A stretch of 64,000 nucleotides of DNA, taken from contig NZ_JPRO01000004.1 of assembly GCF_000737785.1 (NCBI RefSeq), positions 186,001 through 250,000 of the forward strand, in the 5' to 3' direction. The notes under the pieces are model-generated. The model was given only the letters and a program-made list of their open reading frames with translations. It was not told the origin of the DNA and made no database searches. The position numbers were made by a program, and so were the translations under genes. Positions within the stretch are counted from its first letter, which is position 1. Each line of letters opens with the position of its first letter. This document shows positions 43,978 to 53,469 of this stretch, one piece after another. Origin of the DNA: Chryseobacterium luteum (lineage in GTDB: Bacteria; Bacteroidota; Bacteroidia; Flavobacteriales; Weeksellaceae).

Positions 43978-45105
43978 ATGTCTAAAGTTTCAATTATTGA
44001 AGTGAAAAACCTGGATGAATTAAAAAAATTCGTAAGGTTTCCAATGGATCTTTATAAAAACAACCCGTATTATGTTCCTTCCTTTATCAAAGACGAATTT
44101 AAAATCTGGGACAAAAAAGAAAATCCGGCTTTAAACTATTCGGAAGCCAGGCAGTATCTTGCCCTGAAAGACAATAAAGTAGTTGGAAGAATTGCTGTGA
44201 TCATCAATCATAAAGAAGAACAGGAGCTGGGCATCAGAAAAGTACGTTTTGGCTGGATTGATTTCATGGACGATAAAGAAGTTTCCACAGCTTTGATTCA
44301 GAAAGCAATTGATTACGCCAAAGAAAACAATATAGACAAGATCGAAGGACCAATGGGCTTCACCAACCTTGATAAAGCAGGTATGCTGACAATGGGATTC
44401 GATAAGCTGGCAACCATGATCGGGATCTATAACCACGAATACTACCCTAAACACCTGGAAGAACTGGGACTCACCAAAGAAAAGGAATGGGTGGAATACG
44501 AGATGAACTTCCCTAAGGTTTTACCCGAAAAAGTAGAAAAATTCAGTGGGCTGATTGCACAGAAATACAAGCTTAAAGTTCTTAATTTCAAATCGAAACA
44601 GGAGATCTTACCGTTTGTAGAACCTATGTTTAAGCTTCTTGACGAAACCTATAAGCACCTTTCCACCTACACTCCTATTTCGGACGAACAGATACAGACT
44701 TACAGGGAAAAGTACTTCCCTTTCATAGATAAAAATTACGTCATCTGTGTTGTGGACGAAAATAACGAGCTGGTTTCATTTGCCATCACCATGCCTTCTT
44801 ATTCAAAAGCGCTGCAGAAATCAAAAGGAAAGCTGTTCCCTTTCGGATGGTGGCACTTTTTACAGGCAGGCAAGAAAAACGACCGTGCCAATTTTTACCT
44901 GATAGGAATTCATCCTGAATATCAAAGACGTGGAGTCACTGCCATTATATTTAAAGAAATCTTTGTCCGGTTTACCAGTATGGGAATCGATTTTGCCGAG
45001 ACCAATCCGGAACTGGAAGAAAATAAAAGCGTTCAGGTCCTCTGGCAGGATTACAATCCGGTAAACCACAAGAGAAGAAGAACCTATTCATTAATGATAA
45101 ATTAA
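43978..45105 (+). CDS. GNAT-superfamily protein, two-domain
   Basis: This is a 375-residue soluble protein. The N-terminal half (KKFVRFPMDLYKNNPYYVP, EARQYLALKDNKVVGRIAVI, EGPMGFTNLDKAGML) and the C-terminal half (YLIGIHPEYQRRGVTAIIF acetyl-CoA loop) form two GNAT-like lobes. Such proteins are widespread in Bacteroidetes without assigned substrate. It is monocistronic. Confidence 0.82.
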   Translation: MSKVSIIEVKNLDELKKFVRFPMDLYKNNPYYVPSFIKDEFKIWDKKENPALNYSEARQYLALKDNKVVGRIAVIINHKEEQELGIRKVRFGWIDFMDDKEVSTALIQKAIDYAKENNIDKIEGPMGFTNLDKAGMLTMGFDKLATMIGIYNHEYYPKHLEELGLTKEKEWVEYEMNFPKVLPEKVEKFSGLIAQKYKLKVLNFKSKQEILPFVEPMFKLLDETYKHLSTYTPISDEQIQTYREKYFPFIDKNYVICVVDENNELVSFAITMPSYSKALQKSKGKLFPFGWWHFLQAGKKNDRANFYLIGIHPEYQRRGVTAIIFKEIFVRFTSMGIDFAETNPELEENKSVQVLWQDYNPVNHKRRRTYSLMIN

Positions 45106-45218
45106 GAATAAAAATATGAGCTGTTAGTGGAATTATTTCAAATACAACACTAATAACTCATATTTTACCACCTGAAACCCTTAACTCAGATTTCTAACCC
45201 GCAACACACATCCAATCC

Positions 45219-45395
45219 ATGAAGCCACATCTCATTGTTTTTGCCATTCTGATCGCAGCATTTATCGTTTACAACTTCTTTTTCAAGATCGAAGACGACC
45301 GGCTGAATACGATAGTTAACATAATACTGGCCAGTATTCTTTTTGGATACATATCATTCATGGCCTATTCTCTCCTCAAAAAAATGAAGAAATAA
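45219..45395 (+). CDS. 58-residue two-helix membrane protein
   Basis: This small open frame encodes two hydrophobic helices (about residues 4-22 and 31-53) joined by the charged turn KIEDDRLN, with a basic C terminus. It has coding character and a clear ATG. It lies between the GNAT-like gene and nuoA. I do not recognise the family. Confidence 0.65.
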   Translation: MKPHLIVFAILIAAFIVYNFFFKIEDDRLNTIVNIILASILFGYISFMAYSLLKKMKK

Positions 45396-45485
45396 ATACT
45401 ATTTTTATTGATTCTAAATTACCGCTTTTCCCTATTTTCATCCCACTTTTAAGCTTATTAATTTCATGCTTTATTCTTTATTCGC

Positions 45486-45494
45486 TAAATTTGC
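45486..45494 (+). promoter_or_regulatory. -7 box of the nuo operon
   Basis: TAAATTTGC matches the consensus, 22 bases before the nuoA ATG. No TTG is ideally placed upstream. Confidence 0.6.
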
Positions 45495-45516
45495 AAATTG
45501 AGATAATAATGCAAAA

Positions 45517-45888
45517 ATGAATTTACCTGAAAGTTATATTCCAATCCTAATTCAAGCTGGTGTTGCTATGGCATTCGTAGCGGTTTCTTTGCTTGGAGCC
45601 CATTTTCTGGGACCGAAACAGAAAAAAGGAAATTCTGTGAAAAACCAAAGCTGGGAATGTGGCGTTCCTGTAGAAGGAAATGCGAGAACACCGTTTTCCA
45701 TTAAATACTTCCTGACTGCGGTATTATTCGTGCTATTCGATATTGAAATCGTATTTTTCTATCCCTATGCGGTTAACTTCAGAGAATTCGGAATGGAAGG
45801 ATTCCTGGCTGTTCTAACGTTCGTCGCAATTTTCTTCATGGCATTTTTCTATGTATGGAAGCGCGGCGCATTAGATTGGGATAAATAA
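45517..45888 (+). CDS. nuoA: NADH-quinone oxidoreductase subunit A
   Basis: This is a 123-residue protein with three membrane helices (about 10-32, 62-84, 92-115) and the conserved loop NQSWECGVPVEGNARTPFS. It is a membrane-arm subunit near the quinone site. First gene of the nuo operon, downstream of a -7 box at 45486. Confidence 0.95.
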   Translation: MNLPESYIPILIQAGVAMAFVAVSLLGAHFLGPKQKKGNSVKNQSWECGVPVEGNARTPFSIKYFLTAVLFVLFDIEIVFFYPYAVNFREFGMEGFLAVLTFVAIFFMAFFYVWKRGALDWDK

Positions 45889-45988
45889 AGAATAGAAATT
45901 TTAAATGACAATTTTAGATCAGAAAAATTAGAGTTAAGTTAACATTAACACCAATTTAGAATCTAAACTAAAATCTTAAATCAATCAA

Positions 45989-46549
45989 ATGTCAGATAAC
46001 AAACCAATAATAAGAACAGATGCACCTGCTCCCGAAGGATTTGAAGGAGAAGGTTTTTTCGCAACGAAACTGAGCAGTGTAATCGGGATGGCCAGAAAGT
46101 TCTCTCTTTGGCCGCTACCATTTGCAACCTCTTGTTGTGGTATCGAGTTTATGGCTACCCTGAACCCAACGTATGACGCTTCAAGATTTGGTATGGAAAG
46201 AAACTCTTTCTCGCCAAGACAGGCGGATATGCTGATGGTTTGCGGGACTATATCTAAAAAATTAGGACCTGTCCTGAAAGAAGTGTACACTCAGATGGCA
46301 GAGCCAAAATGGGTGGTTGCTGTTGGAGCCTGTGCTTCCAGCGGTGGTATTTTTGATACCTACTCTGTTTTACAGGGAATTGATAAAATTATTCCGGTTG
46401 ACGTTTATGTTCCCGGATGCCCTCCAAGACCGGAGCAGATTATTGAAGGCGTAATGCAGGTTCAGGCTTTGGCGGAAAGCGAAAGCATCAGAAGAAGAGA
46501 TATGCCGGAATATCAGAAATTACTAGATTCTTACAACATAAGCAACTAA
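45989..46549 (+). CDS. nuoB: NADH-quinone oxidoreductase subunit B (cluster N2)
   Basis: This is a 186-residue protein. The N2 tetranuclear cluster ligands are C49, C50, C115 and C144 (SCCGIEF, GACASSGG, GCPPRPEQ). It passes electrons to quinone. A 100-base gap separates it from nuoA. Confidence 0.96.
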   Translation: MSDNKPIIRTDAPAPEGFEGEGFFATKLSSVIGMARKFSLWPLPFATSCCGIEFMATLNPTYDASRFGMERNSFSPRQADMLMVCGTISKKLGPVLKEVYTQMAEPKWVVAVGACASSGGIFDTYSVLQGIDKIIPVDVYVPGCPPRPEQIIEGVMQVQALAESESIRRRDMPEYQKLLDSYNISN

Positions 46550-46554
46550 GGGAA

Positions 46555-47049
46555 ATGACAAACGAATTTGTATTAGAAGCCATCACAAGAGAATTTCCGG
46601 AATCTGTGGTTTCAAGTTCAGAACCTTACGGAATGCTGACAGTTGAAGTGAAGAAAGAAGACATCAAAAAAATCATTCATTACCTGAGAGATTCATCGTT
46701 GGAATTCAATTTCCTTACCGATATCTGCGGGATTCACTACCCTGAATTTCCGGACAAGGAGATCGGTGTAGTGTACCACCTTCACAATATGATGGCCAAT
46801 TTCAGATTACGTCTGAAGATCTTTATGTCCAGAGAAAATATTGAAGTGGATTCTCTTGTAGACTTGTTTGCCGGAGCCAACTGGATGGAAAGAGAAACGT
46901 TTGATTTCTACGGAATTAAATTTAAAGGACATCCTGACCTGAGACCTATCCTGAACATGGAAGATCTCGGATACCACCCTATGCTGAAGGAATACCGTCT
47001 GGAAGATGGTACCAGAACAGACAAGGACGATAATATGTTCGGAAGATAA
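46555..47049 (+). CDS. nuoC: NADH-quinone oxidoreductase subunit C
   Basis: This is a 164-residue 30-kDa-type subunit with VYHLHNMMANFRLRLKIF, ANWMERETFDFYGIKFKGHPDLRPIL and a C-terminal tail. It is separate from nuoD rather than fused as in Escherichia. It lies 5 bases after nuoB. Confidence 0.96.
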   Translation: MTNEFVLEAITREFPESVVSSSEPYGMLTVEVKKEDIKKIIHYLRDSSLEFNFLTDICGIHYPEFPDKEIGVVYHLHNMMANFRLRLKIFMSRENIEVDSLVDLFAGANWMERETFDFYGIKFKGHPDLRPILNMEDLGYHPMLKEYRLEDGTRTDKDDNMFGR

Positions 47050-47052
47050 AAA

Positions 47053-47111
47053 TAATGCAATAAGCAATAAGCAATAAGCAACAAGCTTAAAGCCTAAAGC
47101 CTAGAGCCTAA
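47053..47111. repeat. short tandem repeats in the nuoC-nuoD spacer
   Basis: Units of AATAAGC and then of AAAGCCT/AGAGCCT are repeated several times with small changes. No coding potential is seen. Similar low-complexity spacers lie at 48350-48470 and 58269-58437. Confidence 0.75.
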
Positions 47112-47123
47112 AGCATTTAAATT

Positions 47124-48347
47124 ATGAAAGATAACTCATTATCTAATATACTTAACCAGTACGAAAGTAAGGAGCAGATTGACGGGCAGCTTTATACCCT
47201 CAATTTAGGACCTACCCACCCTGCCACCCATGGGATCTTCCAGAATATCTTAACGATGGACGGAGAAAGAATCCTTCACGCGGAGCAAACGGTAGGATAT
47301 ATCCACAGAGCTTTTGAGAAAATTTCTGAAAGAAGGAATTATGCTCAGATCACTACCCTTACCGACCGTATGAATTACTGTTCTGCCCCAATTAACAATT
47401 TAGGCTGGCACATGACAGTAGAAAAGCTGATCGGCGTACAAGTTCCGAAACGTGTAGATTATATGCGTGTTATTTTAATGGAATTAGCCAGAATCGGTGA
47501 CCACCTGATCTGTAATGGGGTAACAGGAATGGATGCAGGAGCGATCACAGGACTTACCTATATGTTCATCGAAAGAGAGCGTATTTATGATATGTACGAG
47601 CAGATCTGCGGAGCGAGAATGACAACGAATATGGGAAGAATCGGAGGATTTGAAAGAGATTTCACCCCGAAATTCCATGAATTATTACAGGATTTCTTAA
47701 AAACCTTCCCGGCAAGATTCAAAGAATTCGGAACCTTACTGGAAAGAAACAGGATCTTTATGGACAGAACCATCGGAGCAGGAGCCATTACTGCCGAAAG
47801 AGCATTAAGCTATGGTTTTACAGGTCCGAATTTGCGTGCAGCAGGAGTTGATTATGACGTGAGAGTGGCACAGCCTTATTCTTCTTACGAAGATTTCGAT
47901 TTCATTATCCCTGTAGGAACTGCGGGTGACACATACGACCGTTTCATGGTTCGTCAGCAGGAAATCTGGGAATCACTTAAAATTATCAATCAGGCATATG
48001 ACAATCTTCCTGAAGGACCATTCCATGCGGATGTTCCTGATTTCTATCTTCCTGAAAAGGCAGATGTTTACAGTAAAATGGAAGCGTTAATTTACCATTT
48101 CAAAATCGTAATGGGAGAAACTGACGTACCGAAAGGGGAAGTTTACCATGCAGTAGAAGGCGGAAACGGAGAATTAGGATTCTATCTGGTGAGCGACGGG
48201 GGAAGAAGCCCGTACAGACTTCACTTCAGAAGACCATGCTTCATCTATTACCAGGCATATCCTGAAATGATCACAGGTTCTGTAATTTCAGACGCGATCG
48301 TTACAATGTGTAGTATGAATATTATTGCGGGAGAATTAGACGCATAA
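47124..48347 (+). CDS. nuoD: NADH-quinone oxidoreductase subunit D
   Basis: This is a 407-residue 49-kDa-type subunit that builds the quinone pocket with NuoB. LNLGPTHPATHG, GYIHRAFEKISE and the C-terminal SVISDAIVTMCSMNIIAGELD region are present, with the LDR/K end of other families absent. Full length. Confidence 0.96.
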   Translation: MKDNSLSNILNQYESKEQIDGQLYTLNLGPTHPATHGIFQNILTMDGERILHAEQTVGYIHRAFEKISERRNYAQITTLTDRMNYCSAPINNLGWHMTVEKLIGVQVPKRVDYMRVILMELARIGDHLICNGVTGMDAGAITGLTYMFIERERIYDMYEQICGARMTTNMGRIGGFERDFTPKFHELLQDFLKTFPARFKEFGTLLERNRIFMDRTIGAGAITAERALSYGFTGPNLRAAGVDYDVRVAQPYSSYEDFDFIIPVGTAGDTYDRFMVRQQEIWESLKIINQAYDNLPEGPFHADVPDFYLPEKADVYSKMEALIYHFKIVMGETDVPKGEVYHAVEGGNGELGFYLVSDGGRSPYRLHFRRPCFIYYQAYPEMITGSVISDAIVTMCSMNIIAGELDA

Positions 48348-48470
48348 TCAGACAAAAAGATAAAAGGAGAAAGATAAAATACTTTCTTCAACCCAATATA
48401 AATACGAATTTAGAATAACGGACTTCAGAATCTTTTTCTTTGTTCTTTACTCTTTAATCTTAGATAAAAA

Positions 48471-48980
48471 ATGAGCGAAACAATAGCTTTTAAACCGGAA
48501 AGTTTAGAACAGGTACACAAAATTATCGCAAGATATCCTGAGGGAAGACAAAAGTCTGCTCTTCTTCCTGTACTTCACTTAGCACAGAAAGAATTCGGAG
48601 GATGGTTAGACGTTCCTGTGATGGATTATGTTGCTGAATTATTAAGTATTAAGCCAATTGAAGTATACGAAGTAGCTACTTTTTATACCATGTTCAATAT
48701 GAAGCCGGTTGGTAAATATGTTTTGGAAGTATGCAGAACCGGACCCTGTATGGTGTGCGGAAGCGAAAAAATTCTTGATCATATCAGAACCAAACTCAAT
48801 ATTAAGGACGGAGAAACTACCGAAGATGGTATGTTTACCCTAAAGCCTGCCGAATGTCTTGGAGCTTGCGGATACGCACCAATGCTTCAGCTGGGAAAAT
48901 TCTTTCATGAAAATTTAACGATAGAAAAAGTAGACGAAATCCTTGATCTTTGCAGACAGGGACAGGTTGCTTTAGATTAA
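48471..48980 (+). CDS. nuoE: NADH-quinone oxidoreductase subunit E
   Basis: This is a 169-residue thioredoxin-like [2Fe-2S] subunit. The ligands are C88, C93, C129 and C133 (CRTGPC, CLGAC; cluster N1a). Presence of NuoE and NuoF indicates an NADH-oxidising complex. It lies 12 bases before nuoF. Confidence 0.96.
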   Translation: MSETIAFKPESLEQVHKIIARYPEGRQKSALLPVLHLAQKEFGGWLDVPVMDYVAELLSIKPIEVYEVATFYTMFNMKPVGKYVLEVCRTGPCMVCGSEKILDHIRTKLNIKDGETTEDGMFTLKPAECLGACGYAPMLQLGKFFHENLTIEKVDEILDLCRQGQVALD

Positions 48981-48992
48981 TTAAAATATACG

Positions 48993-50351
48993 ATGAGTAA
49001 AAAACTTTTACTTAAAGATGCACATATAGAAGGTATTCGCTACTTTGAAACTTACCGTAAACAAGGAGGTTACACCGCAGCTGAAAAAGCCTTGAAAATG
49101 ACACCCGACGAAATTCTTGAAGAAGTAAAAGCTTCAGGACTTCGCGGACGTGGTGGAGCTGGATTCCCGACAGGGATGAAATGGAGCTTTCTGGCAAAAC
49201 CGGAAGGCGTGCCAAGACACCTGGTCGTGAATGCCGATGAATCCGAGCCCGGAACTTTCAAAGACAGATATTTAATGGAATTTCTTCCTCATTTACTGAT
49301 CGAAGGAATGCTTATATCGTCTTACTGTTTAGGCTCCAATGTTTCTTACATCTACATCCGTGGAGAATATTCATGGATCCCTGATATTTTGGAAGAAGCT
49401 ATTGAAGAAGCCAAAGCTGCAGGATTTTTGGGTAAAAACATCATGGGAACTGGTTTCGACTGTGAAATTTACGTTCAGAGAGGTGGAGGAGCATATATCT
49501 GTGGTGAAGAAACCGCATTGCTTGAATCCCTTGAAGGTAAAAGAGGAAATCCAAGATTAAAACCGCCATTCCCGGCTGTAAAAGGACTTTGGGAAAGACC
49601 AACGGTAGTAAACAATGTTGAATCTATTGCAGCAATCGTTCCAATCATTGATATTACAGGTGCTGAATACACTAAAATCGGGGTGGGAAGATCTACAGGT
49701 ACGAAATTAATTTCTGCCTGCGGAAACATCAACAAACCTGGAGTTTATGAAATAGATATGACCATTACGGTTGAAGAATTTATTTATTCTGATGAATATT
49801 GTGGAGGTATTAAAGATGGGAAAAAGCTAAAAGCCTGTATTCCCGGAGGAAGTTCTGTTCCGATTGTGCCTGCCAACTTATTACTGAGAACCGTAAACGG
49901 AGAACCAAGATACATGAACTATGAATCATTGGCAGACGGTGGATTTGCTACCGGAACCATGATGGGTTCAGGAGGTTTCATTGTTTTGGATGAAGATCAG
50001 TGTATCGTAGAACATACCATGACTTTAGCGAGATTTTACAATCACGAAAGTTGCGGACAGTGTACTCCTTGCCGTGAAGGAACGGGATGGATGTACAAAA
50101 TTTTGAAAAAAATTGAGAAAGGAGAAGGAAAAATGGAAGATATCGACCTTCTTTGGGACATCCAGAGAAAAATCGAAGGAAATACTATTTGTCCGTTAGG
50201 TGATGCAGCGGCCTGGCCTGTTGCAGCAGCGATTCGTCACTTCAGAGATGAATTCGAATGGCACATTAAAAATCCTGAATTGTCTCAGACACAAAATTAC
50301 GGATTAGCACATTATGCAGACCCAATCCCTGCAGTTGAGAATAATGCTTAG
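48993..50351 (+). CDS. nuoF: NADH-quinone oxidoreductase subunit F (NADH/FMN)
   Basis: This is a 452-residue NADH-binding subunit. The FMN/NADH loop is GRGGAGFPTG (52-61). The N3 cluster site is SCGQCTPCREG (C354, C357, C360) plus the distal CPLGD. It is followed after one base by an unrelated gene instead of nuoG. Confidence 0.97.
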   Translation: MSKKLLLKDAHIEGIRYFETYRKQGGYTAAEKALKMTPDEILEEVKASGLRGRGGAGFPTGMKWSFLAKPEGVPRHLVVNADESEPGTFKDRYLMEFLPHLLIEGMLISSYCLGSNVSYIYIRGEYSWIPDILEEAIEEAKAAGFLGKNIMGTGFDCEIYVQRGGGAYICGEETALLESLEGKRGNPRLKPPFPAVKGLWERPTVVNNVESIAAIVPIIDITGAEYTKIGVGRSTGTKLISACGNINKPGVYEIDMTITVEEFIYSDEYCGGIKDGKKLKACIPGGSSVPIVPANLLLRTVNGEPRYMNYESLADGGFATGTMMGSGGFIVLDEDQCIVEHTMTLARFYNHESCGQCTPCREGTGWMYKILKKIEKGEGKMEDIDLLWDIQRKIEGNTICPLGDAAAWPVAAAIRHFRDEFEWHIKNPELSQTQNYGLAHYADPIPAVENNA

Positions 50352-50352
50352 A

Positions 50353-51228
50353 ATGAAAAATTTATTGGTTGTCGGCTTAATGATTATGTCGGGGTTTGTT
50401 TTTGGACAAAATATAAATGATACTTTGAGGCAACTTAATCAGGAGCCTCTTATAAGTGGAAAAAAGATAAAACCTTATCCATTAAGCAAGAAAGGTCAGA
50501 TATTCGTTTTTTATGGATGGAACAGAGATGCTTTCAGTAATTCTGACATCCATTTTACCGGAAATGGCTATGATTTTCAGCTGAATAATGTACAGGCAAG
50601 AGATAAACCTACCAAGTTCGGAATCGTTTATATCGATCCAAGCTGGTTTACCGTAACGCAGTATAATTTCAGAATAGGATATTTTATAAAAGATAACCTG
50701 GCACTTGTTTTAGGAATTGACCATATGAAATATGTGATGAAGCAGGAACAGACCGCTGATTTTTCAGGAACAATTTCAGATCCTAAATATGCAGCGATGG
50801 TACAGAACGGACAGGTCAATTTAGCAGATACCGAGTTCCTTACTTTCGAGCATACAGATGGACTTAATTATGAAAATTTAGGTCTTGAAAAATATAAAAA
50901 TCTTATTCATAAGAGAAATATAGATTTAGTATGGTCTTATGGAGCAGGAATCGGGGTAATGTTCCCGAAAAGTAATATCAAACTTTTCGGAAATGAAAGA
51001 AGCGACCGTTTTCACGTTGCAGGTATGGGAACCGATCTTAGATCCAGTCTTAACCTGGTTTTCTGGAAAAACTGGATGATCAGGGCAGAGGCAAAAGCAG
51101 GATATATTAATATGTGGGATATTAAAACTACATTGAATAATAAGCCGGATAAAGCCCGTCAGGATTTTGTTTTCGTACAGGCCCTTGCCGGAATCGGGTA
51201 TACATTTAACACGAAGAAGTATAATTAA
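50353..51228 (+). CDS. outer-membrane beta-barrel-like protein inserted between nuoF and nuoG
   Basis: This is a 291-residue exported protein with a signal peptide (1-19, ending GFVFGQ). The body alternates aromatic and polar residues and contains FYGWNRDAFSNSDIHFTG, VFYGW-like strands and a terminal strand IGYTFNTKKYN, typical of small outer-membrane barrels. The ATG lies one base after the nuoF stop, so it is in the nuo transcript. It has no relation to complex I subunits. It could be an outer-membrane protein of unknown role whose expression follows respiration. An ORF start upstream at 50314 lies inside nuoF and is rejected. Confidence 0.8.
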   Translation: MKNLLVVGLMIMSGFVFGQNINDTLRQLNQEPLISGKKIKPYPLSKKGQIFVFYGWNRDAFSNSDIHFTGNGYDFQLNNVQARDKPTKFGIVYIDPSWFTVTQYNFRIGYFIKDNLALVLGIDHMKYVMKQEQTADFSGTISDPKYAAMVQNGQVNLADTEFLTFEHTDGLNYENLGLEKYKNLIHKRNIDLVWSYGAGIGVMFPKSNIKLFGNERSDRFHVAGMGTDLRSSLNLVFWKNWMIRAEAKAGYINMWDIKTTLNNKPDKARQDFVFVQALAGIGYTFNTKKYN

Positions 51229-51271
51229 AATAGAGCTTACCGCCTGAAAAGCATAAGCGAAAGCATAGAAT

Positions 51272-52270
51272 ATGAGCGAAGAGGTTAAAAAATTCAAAAT
51301 AACTATAGACGGACAGACTACTGAAGTTTTGCCTGGAACTTCTATTTTGGAAGCTGCCAGACAAATCGGTGGAAGATCTGTACCTCCTGCGATGTGCTAC
51401 TACAGCAAATTGGAAACCAGCGGAGGGAGATGTAGAACTTGCTTGGTCGAAGTTTCCAAAGGATCCGAAGCAGATCCCCGCCCTATGCCTAAATTAGTCG
51501 CTAGTTGCAGAACTAACGTCATGGACGGTATGGAAGTGAAAAATCTTTCTTCTGAAAAAGCTCAGGAAGGCAGAAAAGCCGTTACCGAATTCTTACTGGT
51601 GAACCACCCTCTGGACTGCCCTGTTTGCGACCAGGCCGGTGAATGCCACCTTCAGGATCTTGGTTACGAGCACGGAAACCTTGAGACCAGAACTGAATTT
51701 GAAAGAAATACTTACGAAGCAGACGATCTTGGTCCGAATATCAAGTTGAATATGAACCGTTGTATTTTGTGTGCAAGATGTGTTTTAACAGCAAATCAGC
51801 TTACAGATACAAGAGAACACGGAATTCTTTTCAGAGGAGATCACGCTGAAATTTCCACCTATTTAAATAAAGCTTTGGATAATGATTTCATCGGAAACAT
51901 TATTGATGTTTGCCCGGTAGGAGCATTAACAGACAGGACTTCCCGTTTTGCAAGCAGAGTTTGGTTTACAAAACCAATGAACGCTACCTGTAAATGTGAT
52001 AAATGTTCAGGAAAAGCCCTAGTTTGGATGAAAGGTGATGAAATCGTAAGAGTTACTGCAAGAAAAGACCAGTGGGGTGAAGTGGAAGAATTTATCTGCG
52101 ATACCTGCCGTTTCGAAAGAAAAGAACTGTCCGACTGGAATATTGAAGGTCCAAGACATATCGACAGACACTCGGTAATTTCATTGAACCACTACGAAAA
52201 GCCTAAGGATGAGCTGAGAGTTCTGGACAATCCTATGGCAAAAGAAATCAGTGAAAAAGACGAAAAATAA
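51272..52270 (+). CDS. nuoG: NADH-quinone oxidoreductase subunit G, short form
   Basis: This is a 332-residue protein. Its N-terminal [2Fe-2S] site is CYYSKLETSGGRCRTC. The histidine-containing cluster is HPLDCPVCDQAGECHLQ. The ferredoxin-like site is CILCARC...CPVGAL, and extra cysteines lie in CKCDKCSGK and CDTCRF. The large molybdopterin-oxidoreductase-like domain of long NuoG is absent. The gene ends cleanly, so this is a lineage form and not a truncation by frameshift. Confidence 0.94.
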   Translation: MSEEVKKFKITIDGQTTEVLPGTSILEAARQIGGRSVPPAMCYYSKLETSGGRCRTCLVEVSKGSEADPRPMPKLVASCRTNVMDGMEVKNLSSEKAQEGRKAVTEFLLVNHPLDCPVCDQAGECHLQDLGYEHGNLETRTEFERNTYEADDLGPNIKLNMNRCILCARCVLTANQLTDTREHGILFRGDHAEISTYLNKALDNDFIGNIIDVCPVGALTDRTSRFASRVWFTKPMNATCKCDKCSGKALVWMKGDEIVRVTARKDQWGEVEEFICDTCRFERKELSDWNIEGPRHIDRHSVISLNHYEKPKDELRVLDNPMAKEISEKDEK

Positions 52271-52348
52271 TTTTAATAAGATTGCAGATTTCAGAAACAG
52301 ATTTAATCTAATTTCTAACTTCTACTATCTAACATCTATAAAAATAAA

Positions 52349-53413
52349 ATGGATTTACTAACATTTAAACTTATACTTGTACTGGCACTTTTCCTGCTGT
52401 CTCTTACGATAGCCGCCTACTCTACCTGGGCAGAAAGAAAAGTTGCCTCTATCATGCAGGATAGAATTGGTCCCAACAGAGCCGGACCTTTCGGATTACT
52501 GCAGCCACTTGCCGACGGTGGGAAGTTTTTCTTTAAGGAAGATTTTACCCCTGCCAATGCTGAAAAGTTTCTTTTCGTATTAGGACCGGCTTTGGTCATG
52601 TTTATTTCATTAATCACAGGAGCGGTTATTCCTTGGGGTAAAACCTTGAATTTTGGTGGAGTTTCTTACGATTTACAAGTAGCAAATATCGATGTTGGTG
52701 TACTTTTCATCATTGGAATGGCTTCCATCGGTGTATACGGAATCATGATCGGAGGTTGGGCTTCTAATAACAAATATTCATTATTAGGTGCAATCCGTGC
52801 TTCTTCTCAGATGATTTCTTACGAATTGGCGATGGGATTGGCTTTGCTTTCTATCATTATGATGACGGGAAGTTTAGATTTAAAAGAAATTACGGAAAGC
52901 CAGACCACAGGAAAACTTTGGGGAGTTATTCCCTGGGTTTCCGGACTGAACTGGAATATTTTCTACCAGCCGATTGCTTTCCTTGTTTTCTTCGTGGCAG
53001 CTTTGGCAGAAACCAACAGACACCCTTTCGATTTACCTGAATGTGAATCTGAACTGGTAACTGGATATTCTACGGAATATTCTTCCATGAAGCTGGGATT
53101 ATATATGTTTGGTGAATATGTGAACATGTTTATCTCCAATGCTTTCATGGTCGTTCTTTTCTTCGGTGGCTACAACTATCCGGGAATCGAATGGGTAACT
53201 CACCACTGGGGCGAAAACGTTGCAGGAATCCTGAGTATCGTAGCATTTTTAACGAAAACGGTAATCGGAATTCTGATTTTTATGTGGATCAGATGGACGC
53301 TTCCGAGATTCAGATATGACCAGTTAATGCACTTAGGATGGAAAACTCTGATCCCGATGGCATTAGTAAACCTATTGATTACAGGTGCTGTGATTTTAGC
53401 ATTTGCCAACTAG
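52349..53413 (+). CDS. nuoH: NADH-quinone oxidoreductase subunit H
   Basis: This is a 354-residue polytopic membrane subunit with the conserved ERKVASIMQDRIGPNRAGPFG, GKFFFKEDF, AETNRHPFDLPE and ESELVTGYSTEYSSM loops. It connects the quinone site with the membrane arm. Confidence 0.97.
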   Translation: MDLLTFKLILVLALFLLSLTIAAYSTWAERKVASIMQDRIGPNRAGPFGLLQPLADGGKFFFKEDFTPANAEKFLFVLGPALVMFISLITGAVIPWGKTLNFGGVSYDLQVANIDVGVLFIIGMASIGVYGIMIGGWASNNKYSLLGAIRASSQMISYELAMGLALLSIIMMTGSLDLKEITESQTTGKLWGVIPWVSGLNWNIFYQPIAFLVFFVAALAETNRHPFDLPECESELVTGYSTEYSSMKLGLYMFGEYVNMFISNAFMVVLFFGGYNYPGIEWVTHHWGENVAGILSIVAFLTKTVIGILIFMWIRWTLPRFRYDQLMHLGWKTLIPMALVNLLITGAVILAFAN

Positions 53414-53469
53414 AGATAAGAATATATTTTTAATGCTGAATAAAACTTCAGCCTAAAAAAATTAAATAA

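Noticed and set aside
47053..47111. CRISPR-like array
   Set aside because: Units are 7-8 bases without spacers; this is low-complexity tandem sequence. No CRISPR array or cas gene is in the window.
50314..50352. Upstream start of the barrel gene inside nuoF
   Set aside because: It would overlap nuoF by 38 bases and bury the signal peptide; the ATG at 50353 gives a clean one.
51272..52270. nuoG truncated by frameshift
   Set aside because: The gene ends with a clean stop, nuoH follows at a normal distance, and no molybdopterin-domain remnant is seen.
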